From: Hyphomicrobiales bacterium
Lineage (GTDB): Bacteria; Pseudomonadota; Alphaproteobacteria; Rhizobiales; Aestuariivirgaceae
NCBI GenBank assembly: GCA_016185245.1
Contig: JACPNZ010000039.1
Span: forward strand, 1-64,000
Length of the DNA: 64,000 nt
Direction of reading: 5' to 3'
The position numbers and the translations under genes were made by a program. This document shows, piece after piece, positions 53,071 through 62,627 of this stretch. The notes beneath the pieces are model-generated. The model did not search any database, was not told the origin of the DNA, and saw only the letters and a program-made list of their open reading frames with translations. Position 1 is the first letter of the stretch; every line of letters begins with the position of its first letter.

Positions 53071-53943
53071 CTACTCTTTCAACCTGGCAATCAAGCTCGA
53101 CGTGTCCCATCTTCCGCCGCCGAGCTTCTGCACTTCGGCGTAGAACTGGTCGACGAGGGCTGTCACCGGCAGCGAGGCGCCGTTGCGGCGGGCTTCGTCG
53201 AGACATATCCCCAGGTCCTTGCGCATCCAGTCGACGGCGAAGCCGAAGTCGAATTTGCCGGCGATCATGGTCGTCGAGCGGTTCTCCATCTGCCAGGAGC
53301 CGGCCGCTCCCTTCGAAATCACCTCGATCACTTCGCCCATGTCGAGGCCGGCGCGCCTGCCGAAATCGATCGCCTCGGCCAGGCCCTGCACCAGACCGGC
53401 GATGGCGATCTGGTTCACCATCTTGGCGAGCTGGCCCGAGCCCGGCGGTCCCAGGAGCCGGCACATGCGGGCATAGTAGGCAATCACCGGCGCGGCCCGG
53501 GCGTAGTCTTGCCGCTCGCCGCCGCACATCACGGTGAGCGCGCCGTTCTCCGCGCCTGCCTGGCCGCCCGACACGGGCGCATCGACAAAGCCGAGGCCGC
53601 GGGCCCTGGCTTCGGCCTGGAGTTCGCTGGCGATGCTGGCCGAGGCGGTGGTGTGATCGATGAAGATGGCACCCTGCTTCATGGCGGCGAAGACGCCCTG
53701 GGGGCCAAGTGTTACCTCGCGGAGATCACTGTCGTTGCCGACGCAGGCGAAGACGAAATCGGCATCCCGCGCCGCCTCGCCCGGCGTGGCGGCAACGGTT
53801 CCGCCGAACTTCGTCGCCCATCGTTCGGCTTTCTCCGTCGTACGATTGTAACCGGTGACGGCGATATTGCCCCTGGTCACCAGATGGCCCGCCATGGGGA
53901 AGCCCATGACCCCGAGCCCGATCCATGCCGCCTTGATCTCCAT
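53071..53943 (-). CDS. 3-hydroxyisobutyrate dehydrogenase-family protein
   Basis: The 290-aa NAD(P)-dependent beta-hydroxyacid dehydrogenase has the Rossmann motif AWIGLGVMGFPMAGHL, substrate-binding FVDAPVSGGQAGAENGALTVMCGG and the catalytic lysine in GSGQLAKMVNQIAIAG. It could act on 3-hydroxyisobutyrate, tartronate semialdehyde or glyoxylate; specificity is not readable. ATG 53943 is used instead of the longer ORF. Confidence 0.9.
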   Translation of the reverse strand: MEIKAAWIGLGVMGFPMAGHLVTRGNIAVTGYNRTTEKAERWATKFGGTVAATPGEAARDADFVFACVGNDSDLREVTLGPQGVFAAMKQGAIFIDHTTASASIASELQAEARARGLGFVDAPVSGGQAGAENGALTVMCGGERQDYARAAPVIAYYARMCRLLGPPGSGQLAKMVNQIAIAGLVQGLAEAIDFGRRAGLDMGEVIEVISKGAAGSWQMENRSTTMIAGKFDFGFAVDWMRKDLGICLDEARRNGASLPVTALVDQFYAEVQKLGGGRWDTSSLIARLKE

Positions 53944-54095
53944 GCCTTCACCTCTCCGCCCGCCGGTTCCGGCTGGCTCGATAGGCGAAATGACGAAGCA
54001 ATTCAAATGTCGCGGGTCCCGCCAACAATTTTCTTGAACGGAACCGGCGGGCTGCCGCATTATGTGCGACAAGGGACCGAACGGAGCCTACAGCC

Positions 54096-54833
54096 TTGAG
54101 CATCGAGCGGCGGAACTTTCCCCAGTTCTTCATTACCGCGCCGTCGCCCTGTCCCTATCTGCCGGGACGGGTGGAGCGCAAGGTCTTCACCCATCTGGTC
54201 GGCCTCGATGCGCGCGCCCTCAATACCCAGCTTTCCCAGGGCGGCTTCCGGCGCAGCCAGAACATCGCCTACCGCCCGGCCTGCGAGGCCTGTACGGCTT
54301 GCGTTTCGGTGCGCGTTCAGGTCAAGGGCTTCGATCCCGGACGCCGCTTCCGCCGGGTTCTTGCCAGCAATGCCGATCTCGAGACCCGGGTGGTTCGACC
54401 CAAGGCGACGACCGAGCACTTCTCGCTGTTTCGCGCCTATATCGATGCCCGCCACGGCGACGGCGGTATGGCCGATATGACCGCCCTCGACTTCTCTGCC
54501 ATGGTCGACGACAGCTTCGTCGACAATCGCCTGGTGGAATACCGCCTGCCACGCGGTGCCGATGGCACCCAGGGGGCCCTGGTCGCGGCGGTGCTGATCG
54601 ACATCCTGGGCGATGGTATGTCGATGATCTACAGTTTCTACGACCCCAGCTTGGTGCGGCGCAGCCTCGGCACCTACATGATCCTCGACAGCATCGCCCG
54701 GGCCCGCAAGCTCGGGCTTCCCTATCTCTATCTCGGCTACTGGGTGCGTGGTTCGCGCAAGATGGATTACAAGGCGACGTTCCTGCCGCAGGAGCGGCTC
54801 ACCTCCGAAGGCTGGGTGCTGCACCGGCGATGA
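54096..54833 (+). CDS. bpt: Aminoacyl-tRNA-protein transferase (Bpt/Ate type)
   Basis: The 245-aa N-degron-pathway enzyme adds leucine (or arginine) from tRNA to acidic N-termini. Diagnostic segments are [30 protein letters not shown] (conserved cysteines), [23 protein letters not shown] and [20 protein letters not shown]. The start is probably TTG 54096 (ttgagcatcgag) after ACGGAG. Length matches bacterial Bpt proteins. Confidence 0.92.
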   Translation: MSIERRNFPQFFITAPSPCPYLPGRVERKVFTHLVGLDARALNTQLSQGGFRRSQNIAYRPACEACTACVSVRVQVKGFDPGRRFRRVLASNADLETRVVRPKATTEHFSLFRAYIDARHGDGGMADMTALDFSAMVDDSFVDNRLVEYRLPRGADGTQGALVAAVLIDILGDGMSMIYSFYDPSLVRRSLGTYMILDSIARARKLGLPYLYLGYWVRGSRKMDYKATFLPQERLTSEGWVLHRR

Positions 54834-54993
54834 TGCCGCAGGCCCTCTTCGAAAGTTTCTTGCTCGGTATTAACAATGAATTGACCTTCCGCAGCGAGAA
54901 TTTACCAAATTCGGCCGCAAGCGCCTGCCGGAATCTCGACCAAGCAATTCTGCCGCAACGATTTTTTGAGAGTCCCAGGGGAAACCGGCCAGC

Positions 54994-55929
54994 ATGATAC
55001 ACATGGCGCTCGACGAAAGCGGAGCCAAGGTCCGCAAGGGCCTGCTGATCACCACGATCGGCGGGCTGTTGTTCACCCTCGACCTGCCGCTGCTCCGGCT
55101 CGCGCACTCCGACAAGTGGACGCTGGTGGCGATGCGCGGCTTTTTCCTGTTCCTGTCGATCAATTTCGTCTGGTATCTGTTCCGGCAGTCGCAATTGCGG
55201 CGCGGCCCCTATATCGCCGGCATTCCCGGCATCGCGGTGGCCCTCACCAATACGCTGGCCAACATCACATATATCGGCGCCATCCTCGAAACCAGTGCCG
55301 CCAATGTGGTGTTCATCACCGCCCTCATCCCGGTGATGACGGCGCTGATGTCGCGCATCTTCATCGGCGAGCGGGTGCATTCGCTAACCTGGGTTGCAAC
55401 CATCGTTTCGATCCTCGGCGTCGGCATTATCGTCGGGGACAGCATCGGCAGCGGCAAGATGCTGGGCGACATTCTCGCCATCGTCTCGACCCTGTGCACG
55501 GCGGCGGCCTTCACCATCATAAGGGCCAGCGGCCGCAACGTGGCGACCAGCCTGGCGATCGGCAGCCTGTCGTCGGCCCTGATCGCCATCGTCTTCTTCT
55601 CGGTGGCGCCGGTGAGCCTCCTCGCCCCTGCCGGTTTCGGCGTGCCGGGCCTCGTCTGGGTGATGATCAACGGCCTGGTGGCAATCCCCTTGGCCTCGAC
55701 GCTGATCGCCAACGGCCCGCGCTTCCTGCCTTCGGCCGACGTCAGCATGTTCTTCCTGCTCGAAACGGTATTGACGCCCATCTGGGTGTGGTGGCTGTTC
55801 GGTGAAATCCCGACCGGCCCGGTGCTGATCGGCGGCATCATCGTCATCGCCACGCTCATCGTCCACAGTTGCTGGCGCCTGGCGACGACGTTGCGGGCGG
55901 CGCAACCGGCCTGGTCGGAAGCGAAGTGA
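54994..55929 (+). CDS. EamA/DMT-family transporter
   Basis: The 311-aa protein has ten predicted membrane helices in two EamA repeats (LVAMRGFFLFLSINFVWYLF, ALTNTLANITYIGAILETSAANVVFITALIPVMTALMSRIFIGER; second repeat ending LETVLTPIWVWWLFGEIPTG). The drug/metabolite transporter superfamily exports small metabolites; substrate unknown. Its stop overlaps the next start (TGATG), so the following unknown gene is translationally coupled. Confidence 0.88.
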   Translation: MIHMALDESGAKVRKGLLITTIGGLLFTLDLPLLRLAHSDKWTLVAMRGFFLFLSINFVWYLFRQSQLRRGPYIAGIPGIAVALTNTLANITYIGAILETSAANVVFITALIPVMTALMSRIFIGERVHSLTWVATIVSILGVGIIVGDSIGSGKMLGDILAIVSTLCTAAAFTIIRASGRNVATSLAIGSLSSALIAIVFFSVAPVSLLAPAGFGVPGLVWVMINGLVAIPLASTLIANGPRFLPSADVSMFFLLETVLTPIWVWWLFGEIPTGPVLIGGIIVIATLIVHSCWRLATTLRAAQPAWSEAK

Positions 55930-56666
55930 TGAATATCGCGGCAATGCCTGCGGTCCATGACGGTCTTGCCGATCCCCTCGGGCTGTCGCTGGTCATCGCC
56001 CAGCTTCATGGCCGCTTGGCCGAGCTTGGCTTCAGCGCAACCCTGCACGAGGATCTGGCGGGCTTCGCCGCCACCAAGCAGGCGGTGCGCGGCGAGCGGG
56101 TCACGCCTTATTTCGACGCCGCAGTCGTCGACTTCGTGCCCGGCCGCTTCTTCTGGATGAAACTTGCCTCGGGCGCCGGCAAGACCGTCGGCATCCAGGC
56201 TTTCCGGCTCGACCGCATCGATTCCAATCTGGCCGAATGGTGCGGCACCTATACCATCGGCCTCTATATGCGGCGCCAGGAAATTCTGGTGCCGCTGCAT
56301 CCCGCACCACCGCGTGGCAGTCTCGCCGAGAAGATCGGCGGCCGGCTTGCCTATCAGGGCGAGCTATGGATCGAGCAGCACGTCCGCAATCGCCGGGTGA
56401 TGGAGCAGTTCGGCCGGCTCGGCATGCTGCTTGCCCTGGTGCGCTGGAATCCCGACGCCATGTGGGCCCTGTCGAGCCAGGCGATGGCCACCCACGGCCA
56501 TCTCACCCGCATGGGCTATGCCTCGCTGGAGCGCGGCTTCTTCCGCTGGCAATGGTTCTCGGAGGGCATCGATCCGGTGGAATGGGTGGCGATCTCGGAA
56601 CGCCGCAGCCTCGAACAGCTGGTCGAGGAAATGCTGACTACACCACAGCAATCTCAACAGGCGTGA
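55929..56666 (+). CDS. Uncharacterised protein coupled to the EamA transporter (245 aa)
   Basis: I do not recognise the family. The soluble protein contains GRFFWMKLASGAGKTVGIQAFRLDRIDSNLAEWCGTYTIGLYMRRQE and MEQFGRLGMLLALVRWNPDAMWALSSQAMATHGHLTRMGYASLERGFFRW, with no signal peptide or membrane helix. ATG 55929 overlaps the transporter stop. The 3' end overlaps the convergent PAS-like gene by 29 nt. Confidence 0.75.
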   Translation: MNIAAMPAVHDGLADPLGLSLVIAQLHGRLAELGFSATLHEDLAGFAATKQAVRGERVTPYFDAAVVDFVPGRFFWMKLASGAGKTVGIQAFRLDRIDSNLAEWCGTYTIGLYMRRQEILVPLHPAPPRGSLAEKIGGRLAYQGELWIEQHVRNRRVMEQFGRLGMLLALVRWNPDAMWALSSQAMATHGHLTRMGYASLERGFFRWQWFSEGIDPVEWVAISERRSLEQLVEEMLTTPQQSQQA

Positions 56667-57405
56667 TTTCGCTGACCACCGACACCATGCGCAGCCTGCC
56701 GAACGGCTTGCGGTGCGGCATGACGATGCGCTGATAGGGGATCCACGAGACTTCGCCGTCGCGGCCCATCATCGCCGCGTAGATGTGATCGTAGTGCGGG
56801 CGGCCGGTGCGCAGGGCTTCGATATAGCCCTTGGTCGTCACCTTGTCGTAGCTGGTTCCCGACAGGCAAGGGGTCGACACCGGCGACAGGCCCCACAGCT
56901 TGGCGATGGCCGAGCCGGCGCCGATGCGCTCGACCTTGACGCGGCCCGACTCCTCGTCGAGGGAGCAGTCGACGGAGGCCTCCGGCGGCGCCTCGCCGGT
57001 CTCGTACGTCTTGCGGATGAGATCGGGCAAGGGTCGGGATTCGGGATCGAGGACGAGGGTGTAGATGCGCGACGACAGATGCAGGTCACTCTTGGCGATC
57101 AGATAGTCGATGCGGTCGCGGGTATCGATCGGGTCGGCGTAGGTCTCGCTGAGCCAGCCGGACATGTAGTAGTTGAGCGTGTAGGGGCCGGGGAAGGTGC
57201 CGATCCATTCCTTGGCGAAGAACAGCGAGGCCCAGTTGGCGCCGAAGGAATGCCACCGGACCGTCGTGCCGGTGGGACCGGAGATGACCTTGACCAGGTT
57301 GTTGCGGTCGAGAAAGATGCGTTCCGGCAAGGACTTCCCGTCGTCCAGCTCGGGCTTGGGAACCAGGCAGCCTTTGGAAATCCAGAATTCCAGTTGCTCG
57401 GTCAT
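56638..57405 (-). CDS. PAS-like hypothetical protein, paralogue 1
   Basis: The 255-aa soluble protein has no effector domain. Its C-terminal half (ESGRVKVERIGAGSAIAKLWGLSPVSTPCLSGTSYDKVTTKGYIEALRTGRPHYDHIYAAM) has the pattern of PAS_5-type alphaproteobacterial PAS domains. It is homologous throughout to the next gene, for example RPHYDHIYAAMM..SWIPYQRIVMP versus RPRYDHVYAAMK..MWIPYQRVVIP. ATG 57405 is used. Function unknown; possibly a stand-alone sensor. Confidence 0.72.
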   Translation of the reverse strand: MTEQLEFWISKGCLVPKPELDDGKSLPERIFLDRNNLVKVISGPTGTTVRWHSFGANWASLFFAKEWIGTFPGPYTLNYYMSGWLSETYADPIDTRDRIDYLIAKSDLHLSSRIYTLVLDPESRPLPDLIRKTYETGEAPPEASVDCSLDEESGRVKVERIGAGSAIAKLWGLSPVSTPCLSGTSYDKVTTKGYIEALRTGRPHYDHIYAAMMGRDGEVSWIPYQRIVMPHRKPFGRLRMVSVVSEITPVEIAVV

Positions 57406-57573
57406 TTCGGAACCCCGACGCGGGTTCTCCTTTTCGGCGGACTTGCGGCGCAATCCCCCAATCCACAGCTTTGCCATGCAACATGGAAAAAAAGTGTGAA
57501 ACAAATTCGCGAAGATTTGATCTGTCCGGATACGGGACGTTAAGCACGAGAGAGTCCCGCCGCGATTCCCGCC

Positions 57574-58335
57574 TCAGACGATCTGGATATCGACCTTGCC
57601 GATCTCGGTCACCACGGTGACCGAGCGGCCGGCGCCGGAGCGGTGGCGCGGTATGACGACCCGCTGATAGGGTATCCACATGGTGGTTCCGTCGGTGGTC
57701 TTCATCGCGGCATAGACGTGGTCATAGCGGGGCCGGCCCTGGCGCAGCACCTCGCCATAGGCGGCGCCGACCGTCCGGTCGTAGGACCCGCCATTGACGC
57801 AAGGATAGGACACCGGGGCCATGCCCCACAGACGGGCGATGGTCGATTTCGGGCCGATGCGTTCGACCCGGAAACGGCCGGAACTTTCCTCGTAGATGCA
57901 GTCGACGGAATAGTCGGGCTGCGCATTACCGTCCATCCAGACTTCCCGCAGCAACGGCGTCATCATGGTGCTGGAGGGCGGAAATTCGCGGACGAAGACG
58001 CGCTGCATGAGATGCACGTCGCCGCGCATGACGATTTCGAGGATGCGGCAGTTGACCGCGCCGGCCGATTCGAATCGCTCCTCGAACCAGCCGCACAGGA
58101 AGTAGCGCAACATGTAGGGTGCCGGCAGATCCATCAGCCATTCGGCCACATAGAACAGCGAGGAAAAGCATGGCGACATCACCGACCAGCGGATTACGGT
58201 GCCAAGCTTGCCGGTGACCACGCGCACCATGCCGCCGCCCAGCAGAGCCGTCTCTTCGTCGACGGCCGGACCCGCCGCAAGCGGGCAGCGCCGCACCAGC
58301 CGGCCGTTGTCGATCCAGTTGACTTCAGCAGTCAT
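57574..58335 (-). CDS. PAS-like hypothetical protein, paralogue 2
   Basis: The 253-aa protein is a tandem paralogue of the gene at 56638 and is similarly PAS-like (SGRFRVERIGPKSTIARLWGMAPVSYPCVNGGSYDRTVGAAYGEVLRQGRPRYDHVYAAM). Both lack kinase, cyclase or helix-turn-helix parts. ATG 58335 with AAGG upstream is preferred to the GTG at 58380. The 168-nt gap to paralogue 1 allows a separate promoter. Confidence 0.72.
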   Translation of the reverse strand: MTAEVNWIDNGRLVRRCPLAAGPAVDEETALLGGGMVRVVTGKLGTVIRWSVMSPCFSSLFYVAEWLMDLPAPYMLRYFLCGWFEERFESAGAVNCRILEIVMRGDVHLMQRVFVREFPPSSTMMTPLLREVWMDGNAQPDYSVDCIYEESSGRFRVERIGPKSTIARLWGMAPVSYPCVNGGSYDRTVGAAYGEVLRQGRPRYDHVYAAMKTTDGTTMWIPYQRVVIPRHRSGAGRSVTVVTEIGKVDIQIV

Positions 58336-58517
58336 GCTTGGCCTTGCCGCAGGTGGTGCTGCCTCTGTACTATCCTCCACCAGCTAAAATATGACGCTGC
58401 TTAGCATAAATTCGAGTCAAGCTTGGCGCGGTGGCTAATGTTGGGTTAAATTGGCACTGGATGTGAAGAGACCATTAAGCTGGCGGCAAAATTGTGCGCC
58501 GCCGCCGCCGCTTTCCG

Positions 58518-59645
58518 TCAATCAAGCGTGACCCGGTAGCGGCTGATCGCCAGCGCCGACACCAGGATCAGCATGAAGGCGAGGACTGCGATCTCGCCGG
58601 AAATCTGCTCTAGGCTCGCGCCCTTCAGCATTAGCCCGCGGACGATGCGCAGGAAATGGGTGACCGGCAGACCTTCGCCGATGGCTTGGGCCCAGGCCGG
58701 CATGCCGCGGAACGGGAAAGCGAAGCCCGACAGCAGGATCGACGGCATCAGGAAGAAGAACGACATCTGCATGGCCTGCAGCTGGTTCTGGGCAATCGTC
58801 GAAAAGGTGAAACCGATGGCCAGGCTGACCGTGATGAACAGGAGTGTCGCGGCGCCGAATAGTGCGAAGCTGCCGACGAAGGGCACGGCGAAGAGGATCT
58901 TCGCCGCCACCAGAACCACCGCCACCTGAACCCCGCCAATCAGCACATAGGGGGCAATCTTGCCGGCCATCACCTCGATCGGTCTCACCGGCATGGCCAG
59001 CAGATTTTCCATGGTGCCGCGTTCGCGCTCGCGCGTCACCGCGAGTGCCGTCATCATCACCATGGTCATGGTCAGGATCACGCCGAGCAGGCCGGGGACG
59101 ATGTTGAAGCGGGTGATGCCTTCCGGATTGTAGCGCCGGTGCAGCACGATATCGACCGGCGCGGCCGGCGTGCCGTAGCTGGCAAGCGGGCCTGAAAGTT
59201 CCCGCGCCAGGGTCTGGCTGGCGGCCTGGCCGATGGCGGCCAGCGCCCCGCCAACGGTCGCCGGATCGGTGCCATCGGCCTCGATCGCCACTTGCGCCGT
59301 CTCATGGCGGATGAGTTTGCGGGTGAAATCGCCGGGAATGGTGATGATGAACTGTACTGCGCCGCGCTGCAAAAGCTCGTCGGCTTCAGCCTCGGTCGAC
59401 ACCGCTTGGGTGGAACTGAAGTATCCGGTGTTGCCGACCGCCGCGACCAGGGCGCGAGTGAGCTTGGAATTGTCCGACTGCAAGACCGCCGTGGGCAAGC
59501 CCTTGGGATCGCTGTTGATGGCAAAGCCGAACAGAACGAGCTGCATGATCGGCAGACCGAACATCATGGCGAAGGTCAGCCGGTCGCGGCGCAGTTGCAG
59601 GGCTTCCTTGCCGATCATCGCCCAGAGTCTCAGGAGAAATCCCAT
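58518..59645 (-). CDS. ABC-2 type transporter permease
   Basis: The 375-aa permease has one N-terminal helix (LTFAMMFGLPIMQLVLFGFAI), a periplasmic domain of about 140 residues and five C-terminal helices, including the ABC-2 signature TRERERGTMENLLAMPVRPIEVMAGKI. It resembles YhhJ/YbhR-type drug-efflux permeases. It is the last gene of the TetR-HlyD-ATPase-permease operon, 9 nt after the ATPase. Confidence 0.9.
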   Translation of the reverse strand: MGFLLRLWAMIGKEALQLRRDRLTFAMMFGLPIMQLVLFGFAINSDPKGLPTAVLQSDNSKLTRALVAAVGNTGYFSSTQAVSTEAEADELLQRGAVQFIITIPGDFTRKLIRHETAQVAIEADGTDPATVGGALAAIGQAASQTLARELSGPLASYGTPAAPVDIVLHRRYNPEGITRFNIVPGLLGVILTMTMVMMTALAVTRERERGTMENLLAMPVRPIEVMAGKIAPYVLIGGVQVAVVLVAAKILFAVPFVGSFALFGAATLLFITVSLAIGFTFSTIAQNQLQAMQMSFFFLMPSILLSGFAFPFRGMPAWAQAIGEGLPVTHFLRIVRGLMLKGASLEQISGEIAVLAFMLILVSALAISRYRVTLD

Positions 59646-59654
59646 GGCGATGCC

Positions 59655-60584
59655 TCAGGCCGCCTCGGCATTGTCGCGGGCCTCGCCCATGAGGTGGATG
59701 AAGATATCCTCGAGCGTCGGGCGGGTGCGCTCCCAGGCGAGCGCGGGATCGGCGCGGAAGGGTGCGATGGCCTTCTCCAGTGCTGCCTCGTCGGGGCCAC
59801 AGACATGAAGATCGAGGCCGAAGGCCGCCGCCGCGGTGACGCCCACCGCATCACGCAACAGCGGCGCCAGCCGATCGGCACCGGGGCCCGAGGCCACGAA
59901 GGCCTTGAGGCCCGAGCCATCGATGATCTCGTCGGCGGTGCCGCGCGCCATCAGCTTGCCATAGGCGATATAGGCGATCTCGTGACAGCGCTCGGCCTCG
60001 TCCATGTAGTGGGTGGAGACCAAGACCGTGATGCCCTGGCCGGCAAGGGCGTGGATCTCGTCCCAGAAGGCGCGCCGCGCCTTGGGATCGACACCGGCCG
60101 TTGGCTCGTCGAGAAGCAGGAGCTTCGGCTCATGCAGCACGCAGGCCGCCAGCGCCAGGCGCTGTTTCCAGCCGCCGGACAGAGCCCCGGTCAATTGATG
60201 CTGGCGGGTGGCGAGACCCAACCGCTCGAGAGCCGCATCGACGCGGCTGCGCACATGGTCGAGGCGATAGACGCGGGCCACGAATTCCAGGTTCTCGCGG
60301 ATCGTCAGATCCTCGTAGAGACCGAACTTCTGGGTCATGTAACCGGTCTGGCGCTTGATCGCGTCTCGTTCGGCGATGATGTCATGGCCAAGACAGGTGC
60401 CCGAGCCGCCGTCGGGCGTGAGCAGTCCGCACATCATGCGCAGCGTCGTGGTCTTGCCCGAGCCGTTGGGACCGAGGAAGCCGCACACCCTGCCCTGCAT
60501 GATGGTGAGATCGACATGATCGACGACGGTGCGCTGGCCATAGCGCTTCACCAGACCCTTCACGTCGATGACGGGCCCGCTCAT
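59655..60584 (-). CDS. ABC transporter ATP-binding protein
   Basis: The 309-aa ATPase has Walker A GPNGSGKTTT, Q-loop YMTQKFGLYEDLT, signature LSGGWKQRLALA, Walker B LLLLDEPTAG and the switch histidine in VLVSTHYMDEAERC. It energises the ABC-2 permease downstream. The start ATG 60584 overlaps the HlyD stop (ATGA); the ORF track extends falsely upstream. Confidence 0.93.
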   Translation of the reverse strand: MSGPVIDVKGLVKRYGQRTVVDHVDLTIMQGRVCGFLGPNGSGKTTTLRMMCGLLTPDGGSGTCLGHDIIAERDAIKRQTGYMTQKFGLYEDLTIRENLEFVARVYRLDHVRSRVDAALERLGLATRQHQLTGALSGGWKQRLALAACVLHEPKLLLLDEPTAGVDPKARRAFWDEIHALAGQGITVLVSTHYMDEAERCHEIAYIAYGKLMARGTADEIIDGSGLKAFVASGPGADRLAPLLRDAVGVTAAAAFGLDLHVCGPDEAALEKAIAPFRADPALAWERTRPTLEDIFIHLMGEARDNAEAA

Positions 60585-61552
60585 TGCAGAGGCTCCACTT
60601 CGATGGGAAGCCCGGGACGCAACGCCTGACTTGCCGCATCGGGCTTTGCCTCGGCGAGAAAGACCAGCTTGGAGCGGGCTTCCTGCGAATAGACAACGGG
60701 CGGAGTGAATTCGGGCTCGGAAGCAACTCGCGTGATGGTGGCAGAGAGCCCTTCGCCGCAGCCATCGCATTTGAAGCGGATGGTGCGGCCCGGTATCGCA
60801 CCGGCAAGAGCCGTCTCGGGCACGAAGAAGCGCAGCGTCACATTATCGGGAGAAAGCAGCGAGACGACCGGCTGTCCCGCTGCCACCCATTCGCCGACAT
60901 CGAAATAGGTGTTTTCCACCAGCGCATCCTTTAGTGCGGCGGGCGACAAATCGGCGAGCCTCTGCCTGGCCTGGTCGACCCCGGCCCCGGCCTGCTCGAC
61001 AGCGGCGCGGGCAGCGGCGATCAGGGCGTCGCGGCCCGCGAGCCTAGCCACGGCCTCGCTGGCGTCGAACTGGGCGATCTGGGCCTCGTACTGGGCAACG
61101 GCGGCCTGGGCCTGATCGAGGCTCGCGGGCGTCGCGGTACCGGTTCTGGCGAGGGCCTGGGAGCGGCTCAACTCCTTGCGGGCCAGCACCAGACCGGCTT
61201 CCGCCTGAGCGCGCTGGGCGCCGATCACGGCGAGTTCGGGCGGGCGCTTGCCGGTGAGGAGGTCGTCGAGCTGGGACTTTGCCGCCGACACCGCCGCCTC
61301 GGCTTGCCGCACGGCGGCCGACGCCGTGACGGTGTCAAGGCTGAAAACCACGTCGCCCTGCTTCACCTTCTTCCCCTTCTCGGCGGGCCTTGCGGCGATG
61401 CGGCCGGCAACGGGCGCGGCGATGAGAACGGTCTCGCCTTCGACATAGCCAAGATAGTTCGCCTGCCCCGCCGGGGCCGGCAGCCAGCGGTCGCGGAGCA
61501 CGAAGGCCGTCGCCGCCAGGGCCACGATCAGGATGGGAATGAGTTTCTTCAC
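60581..61552 (-). CDS. HlyD-family periplasmic adaptor protein
   Basis: The 323-aa membrane-fusion protein has an N-terminal anchor (KKLIPILIVALAATAFVL), a split lipoyl domain (YVEGETVLIAAPVAGRIAARPAEKGKKVKQGDVVFSLD), a long alpha-hairpin (about residues 65-190) and a beta-barrel (VENTYFDVGEWVAAGQPVVSLLSPDNVTLRFFVPE). It links the ABC pump to an outer-membrane channel. The start is GTG 61552, overlapping the TetR stop (GTGA). Confidence 0.9.
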   Translation of the reverse strand: MKKLIPILIVALAATAFVLRDRWLPAPAGQANYLGYVEGETVLIAAPVAGRIAARPAEKGKKVKQGDVVFSLDTVTASAAVRQAEAAVSAAKSQLDDLLTGKRPPELAVIGAQRAQAEAGLVLARKELSRSQALARTGTATPASLDQAQAAVAQYEAQIAQFDASEAVARLAGRDALIAAARAAVEQAGAGVDQARQRLADLSPAALKDALVENTYFDVGEWVAAGQPVVSLLSPDNVTLRFFVPETALAGAIPGRTIRFKCDGCGEGLSATITRVASEPEFTPPVVYSQEARSKLVFLAEAKPDAASQALRPGLPIEVEPLQ

Positions 61553-62175
61553 GGCTTCAAGCCCCGCAGCATGAGATCGGCATCGAGCCGGGCGAGGGCT
61601 GCGATATCGATGGGCGCAGCGCCGATGGGCTCGAACACGCTCTTCCAGATGGCGCCGAGCAGCATGGGCCCGACCATGCATTTGACCGCGAGGTCGGTGT
61701 CGATCGCGCGGAATTCACCATTGGCAATGCCGCGCTCGAGAAGGTCGCGGAACAGCGGCAGGGCCCGGCCTATGACATTGTCGAGGTAGAAGCGGCCAAG
61801 TTCCGGATAGGCCCGCGATTCCGAGATGATGAGCTTGACCAGATCGGGCATGCGGGTGGCGGTGAGCCTGCCCGCCAAAAGGATCATGATCTGGCCAACG
61901 AGAGGCGCCACCGGCCCCTGGTGGTTACGGATCAGATCGGCAGCAAGAGCCACGTTGGGTGCCGCCACGCTTTCGACCAGGGCCGTGAGCAGCGAGGTTT
62001 TATCCTTGAAATAGAGATAGATGGCGGCCTTGCTGAGGCCTGCTCGCTGGGCCACGTCCTCGAGCCTGGTGGCGGAAAAGCCCCGTTCGGTGAAGAGATC
62101 GAGGGCAGCGGTGAGGATCTCTGCCGGCCTTTCATCAGGGCGGCGTTTGCGAGATGTTTCTGCCTGGTCAGTCAT
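61549..62175 (-). CDS. TetR/AcrR-family repressor of the efflux operon
   Basis: The 208-aa regulator has the TetR DNA-binding domain (EILTAALDLFTERGFSATRLEDVAQRAGLSKAAIYLYFKDKTSLL) and an all-helical ligand domain ending LDADLMLRGLKP. It is the first gene of the efflux operon and probably represses it through the palindrome at 62188-62201; the effector drug is unknown. Confidence 0.92.
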   Translation of the reverse strand: MTDQAETSRKRRPDERPAEILTAALDLFTERGFSATRLEDVAQRAGLSKAAIYLYFKDKTSLLTALVESVAAPNVALAADLIRNHQGPVAPLVGQIMILLAGRLTATRMPDLVKLIISESRAYPELGRFYLDNVIGRALPLFRDLLERGIANGEFRAIDTDLAVKCMVGPMLLGAIWKSVFEPIGAAPIDIAALARLDADLMLRGLKP

Positions 62176-62187
62176 AATTTATAACTA

Positions 62188-62201
62188 ACTGACTGGTCAG
62201 T
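62188..62201. promoter_or_regulatory. Probable TetR operator
   Basis: ACTGACTGGTCAGT has perfect 6-bp arms (ACTGAC/GTCAGT) around TG and lies 13 nt upstream of the regulator's ATG, next to an AT-rich TATAAATTAT that could be the -10 region on the minus strand. Position and symmetry fit autorepression by the TetR protein. Confidence 0.65.
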
Positions 62202-62245
62202 AACTGTCAAGAGGGAGGTTGCAGCCTGCGGCAATTCGGGCTCGG

Positions 62246-62627
62246 ATGGCGCCCATGGCAGTGGATTTCGAGGTGATCGCCGAGGGGCTTCTGTTCCCCG
62301 AGGGCCCCGTGTGGCTTGCCGACGGCTCGCTGATCATCGTCGAAGTCGCCGGGGCTTGCGTCTCGCGCATCGCCGCCGATGGCCGGAAGTCGGTGATCGC
62401 GAAGCCGGGTGGCAGCCCCAATGGTGCGGCTCTTGGCCCCGATGGTCATCTCTATGTCTGCAACAGCGGCGGCTTCGCCTGGCAGTGCGCGACGGTCTCC
62501 TATGGCCCATGCCCGACGCCGCCGACTACAGCGGCGGCCGCATCGAACGCATCGACATCGAGACGGGCCGCGTCGAGGTGCTCTATACTTCCTGTGACGG
62601 ACACGGGCTCAATGGACCGAACGATCT
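62246..62627 (+). pseudogene. SMP-30/gluconolactonase gene fragment, frameshifted and truncated
   Basis: The first part reads AVDFEVIAEGLLFPEGPVWLADGSLIIVEVAGACVSRIAADG...PDGHLYVCNSGGFAWQ in one frame. The match then continues in the next frame as DYSGGRIERIDIETGRVEVLYTSCDGHGLNGPNDL, so a frameshift lies near 62490-62510. Only about 125 of the roughly 300 expected codons remain; the rest was lost at the boundary repeat beginning 62628. It is a dead relative of the intact SMP-30 gene at 23824. Confidence 0.82.

Noticed and set aside
59292-60629. 445-aa plus-strand ORF opposite the ABC transporter genes
   Set aside because: Antisense shadow; the minus strand carries textbook Walker and ABC signature motifs across the same DNA.
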